Source of the DNA: Bacteroidota bacterium
Lineage (GTDB): Bacteria > Bacteroidota > Bacteroidia > Chitinophagales > Chitinophagaceae
Assembly: GCA_947460595.1 (NCBI GenBank)
Contig: CANHGS010000022.1
Span: forward strand, 1-56,435
DNA length: 56,435 bases
Reading direction: 5' to 3'
The position numbers and the translations under genes are program-made. Shown piece after piece: positions 17,652 to 26,038 of the stretch. The notes under the pieces were generated by a model that was not told where the DNA came from, made no database searches, and worked only from the letters and a program-made list of their open reading frames with translations. How positions within the stretch are numbered: position 1 is the stretch's first letter; each line of letters opens with the position of its first letter.

Positions 17652-18854
17652 ATGAAAAAATATCTGATACTAATTTTTTTGATTTGCATTAGCTTTTCTA
17701 ATAGTAACGCTCAGGAAACCAATTTCTTTGTTGGCTCATTTGCCGATGCATTAAGTAAAGCCAAAGCAGAAAACAAAATATTATTGGTGGATTGTTATTT
17801 TGAAGGTTGTATGCCTTGTAAAGAAATGGAAACAAGGGTATTCCCTGCACCCAGTATTGGGAATTATTTGAACACAAACTTTGTTACCTGGAAAACAGAC
17901 GTTTTTAAAGAAGAAGAAGGTAATTTAGTTGCCGCTAAATATGGTGTTACCGGTTTTCCCTCGTATATCATGCTAGATGGAAATGGTAAAGTGGTCAACA
18001 TTACAATTGGTTTTACATCTGAAAAGAAATTTCTGCCTATTCTGCAGGCTTCTGTGGCTGATGCCAAATCGGGTAATGTTAAAAATTTTACCACCAATTT
18101 GAAAACAGCGTTCCCCTCTTTTTATTGGGATTATCGTAAAAGCGATCACAAGTTTGATAGAGAAGCTTCTTATAAATATTTTGATACACAAACAGATTGG
18201 AATAGCGAAGTGAATTTCATTTTACTAACAGCATTACCATTGAATGATAAGTACAAAGAAATATATCTTTCTAATGCAGACCTATTTGCTAAAAATTACA
18301 GCCGGATGCTGGTAAGAAACAAGATCATCGGTATTATGCAATACAAAGCCAAAAAGATGGCAGTTTCCAATGATTGGGCTGGCTTTGATGAAATGAAAAA
18401 CCGCTATAAACCAATCTTTAATGATGAGTGGCCTAGGTTTGAAAAGATTTTCAGCGAAGAATATTTTAATACTAATAAAGATTACAGCGCTTTTGTAAAT
18501 TATGTAAAAAATAATCCAGCTTACGATAACGATGACAGGATTTCTTTTGCCAATAACCTTATGCAAAAAACCAAAGACGATAAATCCGTTCTTGAGGCAT
18601 TACCTGTTTTATTTATGGAAAAAGATAATACCGTAAACGGGTTTGATAATAACTATTCTTTATCCCTGATTTATTTTAAGTTAAACCAGTTTGAAAAAGC
18701 AGATTTTTATGTGAAAGCTACACTCAAATTCAATTCAAAACAAAATGAGATGGTTAATGCCAATAATATGTTACAGGCACTAGCCTTACCGGATAAAAGT
18801 AAAACCTACAGACCCGTAGATTTAATGAGGCAAAAGTCTTTGTTGATGGATTAA
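17652..18854 (+). CDS. Exported thioredoxin-family protein
   Basis: 400 aa, starting at ATG 17652 just before a signal peptide (MKKYLILIFLICISFSNSNA). A thioredoxin-like domain occupies roughly residues 25-140. Its active site is GCMPC, with Cys53 and Cys56, of the type seen in DUF255/thioredoxin_7 proteins, followed by GVTGFPSYIMLDGNGKVV with the cis-Pro. The remaining 250 residues are helical, TPR-like, without motifs. It is the last gene of the first uptake locus and is closed by terminator R3. It probably supports folding or redox repair of the exported proteins. Confidence 0.85.
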   Translation: MKKYLILIFLICISFSNSNAQETNFFVGSFADALSKAKAENKILLVDCYFEGCMPCKEMETRVFPAPSIGNYLNTNFVTWKTDVFKEEEGNLVAAKYGVTGFPSYIMLDGNGKVVNITIGFTSEKKFLPILQASVADAKSGNVKNFTTNLKTAFPSFYWDYRKSDHKFDREASYKYFDTQTDWNSEVNFILLTALPLNDKYKEIYLSNADLFAKNYSRMLVRNKIIGIMQYKAKKMAVSNDWAGFDEMKNRYKPIFNDEWPRFEKIFSEEYFNTNKDYSAFVNYVKNNPAYDNDDRISFANNLMQKTKDDKSVLEALPVLFMEKDNTVNGFDNNYSLSLIYFKLNQFEKADFYVKATLKFNSKQNEMVNANNMLQALALPDKSKTYRPVDLMRQKSLLMD

Positions 18855-18900
18855 AATAGTATGCCAAGATTTTAAATAGACAATAATTTTTACCAAAGGA

Positions 18901-18930
18901 ACCTTCCCGAGTACTCGGGAGGGTTTTTTG
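18901..18930 (+). terminator. Terminator R3 after the thioredoxin gene
   Basis: The stem ACCTTCCCGAG / CTCGGGAGGGT is followed by TTTTTTG. It is the third copy of the hairpin seen in R1 and R2. Here it lies 46 bases after a plus-strand gene, where a terminator is expected. The flank continues with two GTGCGC motifs (18937-18953). Confidence 0.8.
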
Positions 18931-19022
18931 TTTCCGTGCGCAAAACCGTGCGCGGTTTGTACCCTTTCTGATGATTATAGCATCTACAAAACCCCTAAGC
19001 ATAGCCTGTCTTTGGTTAAATT

Positions 19023-19060
19023 AAAAAAATAGCTGGGGTTAATACCCCAACTATTTTTTT
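19023..19060. terminator. Bidirectional terminator
   Basis: An A-run, then TGGGGT (19034-19039), loop TAAT, ACCCCA (19044-19049), CTAT and seven T. The symmetry (A-run on one side, T-run on the other) suits the convergent genes on either side. A further weak hairpin with T-run follows at about 19075-19105. The stretch 18855-19155 holds only these terminators. Confidence 0.75.
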
Positions 19061-19155
19061 ACTTACTTTAAAACAAGGTCCCTAAATAGGGTCTGTTTTT
19101 TAACTTTTAATTTTTGTCTGGGTGACTAGGTTTTTTTATGACAAAGTCACTGCTA

Positions 19156-19664
19156 CTACTTCATTATTGAACCCATATTGGATTGATCATATACCATCCA
19201 CTCTTCTATGATCTTACCATCTTTGTTAAATGCATTTGCTTGAAACATTACCACATCAACTGATTTATCGCCTCTTGTTAAAGTTACAGTCAAATAAGTG
19301 TACACATAATCACCTTGATTTCCGTCTTTGAAATTAAAATGACTGCTCCACATTACATAGTCTTTTTTCACTTTTGCTTTAATTCCAGCTGCATTAAATC
19401 CTACTTGTAAACCTACATTTTCTGATTTGAATAATAAGCAATACCATTTGCTTTGCCTACAACCTCAGGTGTGGTACGTAAAATCAAATTCTCAGCAAAA
19501 GCAGTGTCTAAAATATTCACTCTACCTTCATTTACAACAACATCCCAAACATGACCGTAAAACTTTATGTTCTTTGAAGCCTGATCTGTCTTCTGCGCCT
19601 GAACTGCAAAAGAACTAAATAATACTAGGGTTAACATAAAAGCCATCGAGACCAATTTTTTCAT
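19156..19664 (-). pseudogene. Frameshifted exported NTF2/SnoaL-like protein
   Basis: From ATG 19664 the frame gives a signal peptide (MKKLVSMAFMLTLVLFSSFA) and the start of an NTF2-like domain (NIKFYGHVWDVVVNEGRVNI), and stops at 19413. The rest of the same fold continues in another frame (SENVGLQVGFNAAG, then WSSHFNFKDGNQGDYVYTYL and IIEEWMVYDQ) to the stop at 19156-19158. A one-base indel between about 19413 and 19430 accounts for both parts. The intact product would be about 165 aa, like small secreted SnoaL/DUF4440 relatives. It is either a recent pseudogene or a sequencing error. Confidence 0.75.
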
Positions 19665-19982
19665 AATTATAATTTTTAATTGGCCTAAAATTAGGAGGCA
19701 AGGGTAGTCAAGCAAAAACATGGTTGCATCAATATGTTCCCAAATACCCAAATGGAACAAAAAATAAGAATATCATCTAACCCAATAATCCGTATGTATT
19801 GTGAGAGGTAGCATTTTCTTGTACAACCTGTAAACGTTCTCTTTTATGGAGTTTAAGTATCAGGATGCCTCAGGATGGGATCGATTGTATTTTTTGGTTA
19901 ATTTATAGTCTGCCGGTTGCTATCTGCCCTCAAAACCATGTTCCTTTTTCTCCAGATGGGATGCAGCTGAAATCAAATAAAT
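19665..19982. other. Intergenic region between divergent genes, with a dyad
   Basis: This 318-base gap separates the NTF2-like remnant from the GH2 gene. TGTTCC (19735-19740) and GGAACA (19754-19759) form an inverted repeat with 13-base spacing, the size of a dimeric regulator site. No promoter box is certain and no ORF is credible. Confidence 0.35.
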
Positions 19983-22652
19983 ATGAAAAAAAATTTCATC
20001 CTACTGCTGTTTTTATTAGTTGCTTTTTATTCTTTTAAAAAAGAAGAGCGTATCAATTTGTGGTTGGGTAACAGTCTGAACCAATTTCAGCCTCCAGCCT
20101 CACCGCGAGAGTCCTATAACTTTAATTCCGGCTGGAAATTTTCTTTTGGTGATTCAACAAGCGCTGACCAGCCCGGATTTGATGATTCAAAATGGTCATC
20201 AATCAGTTTGCCACATACCTGGAATGATACGGATACCTATCGTTCCTATATCAGTCATGGTGGAGGTGATCAAAGTGAAAAAATGTTTGGTATAGGATGG
20301 TACCGTAAACATTTTAAAGTACCTGCAACCGCAAAGGGCCAAAAAGTATTTCTTCAGTTTGATGGTATGCGTCAGGCTGGCCGTTTTTTTCTCAATGGAA
20401 AACCGATAGGTAAATTAGAAAATGGTATTACGGCTGTTGGTTTTGATATTACTCAATTTTTGAAACCTGCCGGTGAGGATAATCTGCTTGCAGTGCAGGT
20501 AGATAATAGCCCTGGGTATAAAGAAGCGGCTACGGGCATAGCCTTTCAATGGAACTCAAAAGATTTTAATCCAAATTTCGGTGGTCTCAATCGCGACGCA
20601 ATGTTGATTGTTACAGGAAAGATTTACCAGACTTTGCCTTTGTATGAAAATTTAAAAACCACCGGCGTTTACATTTATCCCGAAGAGATTGATCTCAAAA
20701 AAAAGACAGCAGAAATAAAAATTGAATCGGAAGTGGTGAATGAAACAGGAGACTACGCCTCCATCACTTTATCAGCGATAGTAGTAGATGAAAAAGGGGT
20801 AGTTCGTGCAAAACTGGAAGGCAACACGTCTGATCTTGTTGCAGGCCAATCAGAAAATTTTACCGCTTCCGGTCCATTAACGGATGCGCGTTTTTGGGAT
20901 GTAAAGGATCCATACTTGTATCACGTTTATTCTATCTTAAGTGTAAATGGGAAAGTGGTGGATGTAGTTGATACGCGAACTGGTTTCCGTCAAACTGAAT
21001 TCAAAGGCGGAGCTGGTACAGGTGGCGTTTGGATCAATGGACGTTTTGTATGGCTAACCGGTTATGCTCAACGTTCTGCAAATGATTGGGCCGGGCTCGG
21101 TGGTGCTTATCCTGCCTGGATGCATGATTACACTTTGAACATGCTCAAAGAAAGCAACGGTAATTATATGCGTTGGATGCATGTTGCACCGCAGCGTGTT
21201 GATGTGGAAGCATGTGATAAATTAGGAATTGTACAGGTCTGCCCTGCAGGCGATAAAGAACGTTTGGTAACGGGAAGGCAATGGGAGCAACGCGTTGAAG
21301 TAATGCGCGCCACCATGATTGCTTACAGGAATAATCCAAGCATACTTTTTTGGGAAGCTGGCAACACCATCGTTACACCAGAACAAATGATACAGATGGT
21401 TGCCATGCGTAAGGAACTTGATCCGCATGGTGGGCGTGTGATGGGTTCGCGTGATAATGATCAGGCAGAGGCTAACAAAGCGCTTACACCCATGTCTGAA
21501 TTTTATGGCGTGATGGTTGGACAAGCACCTCAAACGGATAAAGTATCTGGGGATGATATTTTTCGCGGTTACAGTATTTCTCGCCGCGATAAAGCGCCGT
21601 TAATAGAAACAGAAGATTTTCGCGATGAAGCGGGACGCAATGTTTGGGATGATTATTCTCCGCCACATTTTGGTTTCAAACCAAAAATGGGTATGCTGGG
21701 CAACCGTCCCATTGATACCTGGCATTGGAACTCGGAAACATTTAGTTTGGCCGCTGCGGCACGATATTATAGTTATGCAATTAATAGGATTGATAATAAA
21801 GATCCTGCACACTCAAAATGGTCTGCTTATTGTTCTATTTATTTTACAGATGAAAATGCAGATGGCCGCCAGCAGGGAAGTTATGTACTTCGTGTAAGTG
21901 GAAAAGTGGATGGCGTGAGAATACCTAAATCAATCTTCTATGTATCGCGCGTGATGCAGAATGAACAACCAGACTTACATATCATTGGTCATTGGAATTA
22001 TCCCGTCGGTACCAAAAAAACAATCTATGTGGCCGCTAATCATTGCGACCAGGTTGAGTTTTTTCTCAATGGAAAATCTCTTGGAAAATCGAATAAGCCC
22101 TATGATTTTGTTGATGTCTATGGTACAGAAAAAATGCCGGCAACAGAACCAGTTTCAGGTATGAACACAGGTTATGTATATGCGTTTCCCAATATTGAAT
22201 TCATGCCAGGTACTATTAAAGCAGTAGCAACCAAAGCAGGCAAAATTGTTGCACAACAGGAGATCCAAACTGCGGGAGAACCCAAATCTATTAAACTCAC
22301 TGTGCACACAAGCCCCAATGGTTTACAAGCAGACGGCAGTGATGTGGCGCTGATAGATCTTGAAGTGGTAGATGCTCAAGGGCGTCGATGCCCCACCGAT
22401 GAAGCGAGAGTGGATTTTTCTGTAACAGGCCCCGCCAACTGGCGCGGTGGATTTAATGCAGCAAAACTGAACACAACCAACAATCTTTTTCTTGATACGG
22501 AATGTGGTATTAATCGGGTAGCCATCAGATCTACCCTTAAGTCCGGTTTGATTGCAGTAACAGCCACGCGAAAGGGATTGGTTAGTGCTACCGTAAAGAT
22601 TGAATCGAAACCTGTTGAGATCAACGCAGGCTTAGTACAACTTAAAAAATAA
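19983..22652 (+). CDS. Glycoside hydrolase family 2 protein (beta-galactosidase/glucuronidase-like)
   Basis: 889 aa with an N-terminal export signal (MKKNFILLLFLLVAFYSF) and no lipobox. A GH2 sugar-binding jelly roll comes first (NFNSGWKFSFGD, then ISLPHTWND, GWYRKHF, FDGMRQAGRFFLNG). It is followed by an Ig-like GH2 domain, a TIM-barrel catalytic domain (about 335-600), and C-terminal domains of the DUF4982/Ig type (FFLNGKSLG, then GEPKSIKLTVHTSPNGLQAD). Family members usually have a GNE acid/base motif; here the site reads NPSILFWEAGNTI, with Thr462 where Glu is expected and Glu458 four residues earlier. The nucleophile region reads IETEDFRDE (541-549). It is probably an active exo-glycosidase of a divergent subgroup or a binding protein; substrate unknown. 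Confidence 0.85.
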   Translation: MKKNFILLLFLLVAFYSFKKEERINLWLGNSLNQFQPPASPRESYNFNSGWKFSFGDSTSADQPGFDDSKWSSISLPHTWNDTDTYRSYISHGGGDQSEKMFGIGWYRKHFKVPATAKGQKVFLQFDGMRQAGRFFLNGKPIGKLENGITAVGFDITQFLKPAGEDNLLAVQVDNSPGYKEAATGIAFQWNSKDFNPNFGGLNRDAMLIVTGKIYQTLPLYENLKTTGVYIYPEEIDLKKKTAEIKIESEVVNETGDYASITLSAIVVDEKGVVRAKLEGNTSDLVAGQSENFTASGPLTDARFWDVKDPYLYHVYSILSVNGKVVDVVDTRTGFRQTEFKGGAGTGGVWINGRFVWLTGYAQRSANDWAGLGGAYPAWMHDYTLNMLKESNGNYMRWMHVAPQRVDVEACDKLGIVQVCPAGDKERLVTGRQWEQRVEVMRATMIAYRNNPSILFWEAGNTIVTPEQMIQMVAMRKELDPHGGRVMGSRDNDQAEANKALTPMSEFYGVMVGQAPQTDKVSGDDIFRGYSISRRDKAPLIETEDFRDEAGRNVWDDYSPPHFGFKPKMGMLGNRPIDTWHWNSETFSLAAAARYYSYAINRIDNKDPAHSKWSAYCSIYFTDENADGRQQGSYVLRVSGKVDGVRIPKSIFYVSRVMQNEQPDLHIIGHWNYPVGTKKTIYVAANHCDQVEFFLNGKSLGKSNKPYDFVDVYGTEKMPATEPVSGMNTGYVYAFPNIEFMPGTIKAVATKAGKIVAQQEIQTAGEPKSIKLTVHTSPNGLQADGSDVALIDLEVVDAQGRRCPTDEARVDFSVTGPANWRGGFNAAKLNTTNNLFLDTECGINRVAIRSTLKSGLIAVTATRKGLVSATVKIESKPVEINAGLVQLKK

Positions 22653-22753
22653 AAAATATAAAAAAGTGGATACCGCTAAATTTTAATGCGGCTTTAGAGC
22701 CAAATCTGAAATAATGATGTTTTAATATAAAACCGGTTTAAAAGGACTAAAAA

Positions 22754-22789
22754 CTTTACATAAAACGTAAAGATTATTTAGTAAATTTG
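22754..22789 (+). promoter_or_regulatory. Dyad and promoter -7 box upstream of the small HTH gene
   Basis: CTTTAC (22754-22759) and GTAAAG (22767-22772) form an inverted repeat. TAAATTTG (22782-22789) matches the Bacteroidota TAnnTTTG box exactly. A repressor bound at the dyad would cover the upstream promoter half, which suits self-regulation by the HTH protein encoded downstream. Confidence 0.5.
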
Positions 22790-22904
22790 AATTAATGACT
22801 ATCACAGAAATACGGACCAATAAAAAAATTGGTGTGGTTGTAAGTCCTGTGTTTCTCTCTTACCAAAAACAATTTTAAAAGGACATTATAAAGAGAAGTA
22901 TAAA

Positions 22905-22979
22905 ATGCAAGAGGCGGGACAACAATTATATTTAGAAGGAGAATCTCTAATTGGTTTAATTTATCAATATATTTTATGA
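22905..22979 (+). CDS. Tiny ORF coupled to the HTH gene, possibly a remnant
   Basis: ATG 22905 opens 24 codons (MQEAGQQLYLEGESLIGLIY, then QYIL) ending at TGA 22977-22979, which overlaps the next ATG by the ATGA arrangement. The frame is open further upstream without a start (LLPKTILKGHYKEKYK). Another frame from ATG 22795 (MTITEIRTNKKIGVVVSPVF) ends at about 22878. Together they may be the two halves of a frameshifted gene of about 60 codons, perhaps the partner of the downstream HTH protein. Nothing identifies its function. Confidence 0.3.
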   Translation: MQEAGQQLYLEGESLIGLIYQYIL

Positions 22980-23500
22980 GTGTCAATAAAATAACGAACA
23001 ATTATACTTCTGATGAAATTGCAGATTCGTTTGTTTTAACAACCAACGTAAAGCAATCTAAAAGCGTGCTTGCAAAATCTTTGAAAGACGCAAGAAAGAA
23101 AACGCATTCAGAAACAAGTGACAAAACAAAGCTTACTTTAAAATTGATGCAATTGAAGTTTCAAATTGAAGATTATTTAAAGAGCGATAATTTTAATCCA
23201 AAGTTCACTTTTAGTTATTTTCTTAAAGAGTATGTAGATGTGTTAAACAAGAAGCGGAAAATATTTGCACAAGAAATAAGTATTGATGAAACGGAATTGA
23301 GCCAGCTTATCAATAAACATAGACTACCAAATGACAGTATCATAATAAGACTAGAATTACATTCTAATAATTCTATTCCAGCAGTTTCCTGGTTCAAATT
23401 AATAGAGATGGAGAAGGCGCATTCAATTAGTACTAATACTGCGTTGAGAAAGAAAGAGACTAAAAACGTAAAGAACCGAGTAGAATTAAACTTGATTTAA
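22976..23500 (+). CDS. Probable helix-turn-helix protein (Xre/HigA-like antitoxin?), 174 aa
   Basis: The start overlaps the stop of the tiny upstream ORF. The C-terminal half reads like an Xre-type fold (FTFSYFLKEYVDVL, FAQEISIDETELSQLINKHR, then LPNDSIIIRLELHSNN and IPAVSWFKLIEMEKAHSI). Here 'ELSQLINKHRLP' resembles the recognition helix and turn. The N-terminal part is basic and helical. Architectures of this kind occur in antitoxins of two-gene units, but no intact toxin is adjacent. The dyad at 22754-22772 is a candidate site for self-repression. The call rests on pattern only and could be a lone regulator. Confidence 0.55.
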   Translation: MSVNKITNNYTSDEIADSFVLTTNVKQSKSVLAKSLKDARKKTHSETSDKTKLTLKLMQLKFQIEDYLKSDNFNPKFTFSYFLKEYVDVLNKKRKIFAQEISIDETELSQLINKHRLPNDSIIIRLELHSNNSIPAVSWFKLIEMEKAHSISTNTALRKKETKNVKNRVELNLI

Positions 23501-23527
23501 AAGACAACAGTTTTTAAACAGAAGAAA

Positions 23528-25309
23528 ATGAAAAAATTTGCTGCGGTAAGGAAATGGATGAATGGGTGTTTGATTATTTTATTAATTGGTACGCATCCGT
23601 TTTTGACACTGGCGCAAACGGGAGATGACGCTTTCAAATATAACCAATGTGGATTTTACCCGAATAGTAATAAGATTGCCGTATTAACCGATAATGCAAC
23701 TGAATCCAAATTTTACATCGCGTCAGCAAATGGCAAGGAGATTGTTTTTACTGGAGAACTAAGTGAGCAAAGACAATCTACTTATTCCTCTACCAAAACA
23801 AGGGTGGCCAATTTTTCTGCTTTTACAAAACCCGGGCAGTATATCATTATCAGTGGACAGCATCGGTCCTATCCTTTTGAAATCAAAAATGAGTTGTACA
23901 AAAACGTAGCCACTGCTGTATTGAAAGGATATTATTTTCAACGCGCTTCCATGCCTTTAGAAGAATCTTATGCGGGTAAGTGGCAGCGCAAGGGTTTTCA
24001 TCCTGACAATCTGGTGTACATTCATCCAACTGCAGCATCGGCGCAGCGTCCAGAGGGTTCTACCATTTCAAGCACCGGTGGTTGGTATGACGCGGGTGAT
24101 TACAATAAATACATTGTCAATTCTGGGATTACCATGGGAACTATTTTTAGTGCTTATGAAGATTTTCCAGATTACTTTAAACAACTAAAAACAAATATTC
24201 CGGAGAGCAATGACGCGGTCCCCGATATTTTAAATGAAGCCATTTATAACCTACGCTGGATGTTGACCATGCAGGATCTAGATGGTGGTGTTTATAATAA
24301 ATGCACCAATGCCGTTTTCGATGGGATGGTCATGCCGGGTGAAACAAAAGAAAAAAGATGGGTGGTACAAAAAGGTACCGCAGCCAGTTTAGATTTTGCC
24401 GCAGTAACCGCACAGGCCGCCCGCATCTTGCAAACTTTTAAAAAGCAGTTACCCGGCTTGGCCGATAGTTGTTTGGTTGCAAGCCGTAAAGCTTGGCAAT
24501 GGGCATTGCTTCATCCAGCCTTGGAGTACAAACAAAATGAGAATAACCAACAATTTAAACCGGCTGTGACAACGGGTGGATATGGTGACAATCATTTTCA
24601 AGATGAATGGTTTTGGGCTGCTGCTGAATTATTTCTGACAACTAGAGCAGATAGCTTTTATCAAGTAGTGGCATTGCGTTTACAAGATAATTTTGGTCTA
24701 CCAAGTTGGAACAATGTGGGCATGATGGGTATTTATTCTTTCTTGCATTTTGCCAAAGCATTACCCGCAACTTACCAAACCACCATTGCGGTCATGCAAT
24801 CAAAACTCTTGGCCATGGCCGATGGTTATCTAGAGAAAACAAAGTCCAATGCTTTTGGCACCGTGATGGGACAATCGGCCAAAGATTTTGTTTGGGGTAG
24901 CAACGCCAACGCTGCTAATCAAGGCGTGCTATTGATCAAGTCTTATCTGTTGACAAAAGAAAAAAAATACCTGGACCACGCTTTAACCAATGCCGATTAT
25001 TTATTGGGCAGAAATGCTACGGGTTATTGCTTTGTAACAGGGATTGGTTCAAAGTCTTCCATGCATCCACACCATCGTCAATCAGTAGCAGATATTATTG
25101 TTGAACCGGTCCCGGGTTTGTTAGCGGGTGGTCCCAACCCAGGTAGACAGGATGGTTGTAAATATCCTTTCACAGAAACAGAAACCGCTTATGTAGATTT
25201 GGATTGTTCTTATGCTTCCAATGAAATTGCCATTAACTGGAATGCACCTGCCATATATTTATTCAACGCCATGGAAGCCTTGCAGAAACGCGTTGGTTAT
25301 GTGAAGTAG
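23528..25309 (+). CDS. Glycoside hydrolase family 9 (cellulase-type endoglucanase)
   Basis: 593 aa. A signal peptide (LIILLIGTHPFLTLAQ) is followed by an N-terminal Ig-like CelD_N domain (FKYNQCGFYPNSNKIAVLTD) and a GH9 (alpha/alpha)6 barrel. Catalytic landmarks are present: GGWYDAGDYNKY with Asp188 and Asp191 (general base), HPHHR late in the barrel (near residue 520), and SYASNEIAINWNAP with Glu566 as acid. Length and order match family norms. It would hydrolyse beta-1,4-glucan or mixed-linkage chains in the periplasm or outside the cell. It lies between the HTH gene and the AbiE unit rather than inside a SusC/SusD locus. The GH2 gene nearby is a possible partner. Confidence 0.95.
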   Translation: MKKFAAVRKWMNGCLIILLIGTHPFLTLAQTGDDAFKYNQCGFYPNSNKIAVLTDNATESKFYIASANGKEIVFTGELSEQRQSTYSSTKTRVANFSAFTKPGQYIIISGQHRSYPFEIKNELYKNVATAVLKGYYFQRASMPLEESYAGKWQRKGFHPDNLVYIHPTAASAQRPEGSTISSTGGWYDAGDYNKYIVNSGITMGTIFSAYEDFPDYFKQLKTNIPESNDAVPDILNEAIYNLRWMLTMQDLDGGVYNKCTNAVFDGMVMPGETKEKRWVVQKGTAASLDFAAVTAQAARILQTFKKQLPGLADSCLVASRKAWQWALLHPALEYKQNENNQQFKPAVTTGGYGDNHFQDEWFWAAAELFLTTRADSFYQVVALRLQDNFGLPSWNNVGMMGIYSFLHFAKALPATYQTTIAVMQSKLLAMADGYLEKTKSNAFGTVMGQSAKDFVWGSNANAANQGVLLIKSYLLTKEKKYLDHALTNADYLLGRNATGYCFVTGIGSKSSMHPHHRQSVADIIVEPVPGLLAGGPNPGRQDGCKYPFTETETAYVDLDCSYASNEIAINWNAPAIYLFNAMEALQKRVGYVK

Positions 25310-25357
25310 TCTATTAAGACTAGCTTGTCATCAATAAATATGTAAAATATATTGTGT

Positions 25358-25380
25358 TTATTCGGAATAATTCCGAATAA
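25358..25380. promoter_or_regulatory. Perfect 23-bp palindrome, probable AbiEi operator
   Basis: TTATTCGGAAT and ATTCCGAATAA are exact inverted copies around one central A. The site ends 19 bases before the AbiEi start codon. AbiEi antitoxins are known to repress their own operons by binding inverted repeats upstream, so this is the likely operator. A near-match to the -7 box (TAAATTTA) lies just downstream, leaving a very short leader. Confidence 0.75.
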
Positions 25381-25399
25381 ATGTTATAAATTTAGCATA

Positions 25400-26038
25400 A
25401 TGGACATTTTACGGAACATAGGAGCTTTTTCAGAACAGCCACTCAAAACAGAGCTGTTATTACATTTATTGAAAAGCTATAAAAGGCCCTATGACAAAAT
25501 CAACGAATTGGTTAAGCAGGGAATGCTGTTACAAATTAAAAGAGGTCTTTATATACCTGGTCCCAATTTAGATCTAAAAACACCTGAGCCATTCTTAATT
25601 GCCAATCATTTATATGGACCAAGTTATGTTTCCTTGGATGCAGCTTTGTTTTATTGGGGATTGATACCTGAAAGGGTTTTTGAAATCAGTTCAGTTACAT
25701 TTAAGAAAGCTACAAAATACCAAACTGAAATAGGCGTATTTAGTTATACCTACTTACCTCTTCCATATTATTCGTACGGGATTAACCAAGTTGCGCTCAC
25801 CCCAAAACAAACGGTTTTATTGGCGTCTCCAGAAAAGGCAATCTGTGATAAAATAATTTCAACCGCAGGTTTAATATTAAGAAGTAAAATGCAAACAGTT
25901 ACCTATTTAATAGAGGATCTTAGAATTGAAAAAGAGCGTTTAAAGCGTTTAGATAGTGTAGCAATGCAAACATGGATTAGCGAAAGTCCAAAAAAATCAA
26001 GTATTGAAATCTTGGTAAAAACTATCAACAGTTTATGA
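25400..26038 (+). CDS. abiEi: AbiEi-family antitoxin/regulator (type IV toxin-antitoxin)
   Basis: 212 aa from ATG 25400; an upstream TTG at 25352 would put the operator palindrome inside the gene. The N-terminal winged helix (MDILRNIGAFSEQPLKTELL, then KINELVKQGMLLQIKRGLYI) is followed by the typical segment NHLYGPSYVSLDAALFYWGL and VLLASPEKAICDKI. In studied systems the antitoxin represses the operon and counters the nucleotidyltransferase toxin without binding it. It overlaps the toxin gene by ATGA, which gives tight coupling. Confidence 0.9.
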   Translation: MDILRNIGAFSEQPLKTELLLHLLKSYKRPYDKINELVKQGMLLQIKRGLYIPGPNLDLKTPEPFLIANHLYGPSYVSLDAALFYWGLIPERVFEISSVTFKKATKYQTEIGVFSYTYLPLPYYSYGINQVALTPKQTVLLASPEKAICDKIISTAGLILRSKMQTVTYLIEDLRIEKERLKRLDSVAMQTWISESPKKSSIEILVKTINSL

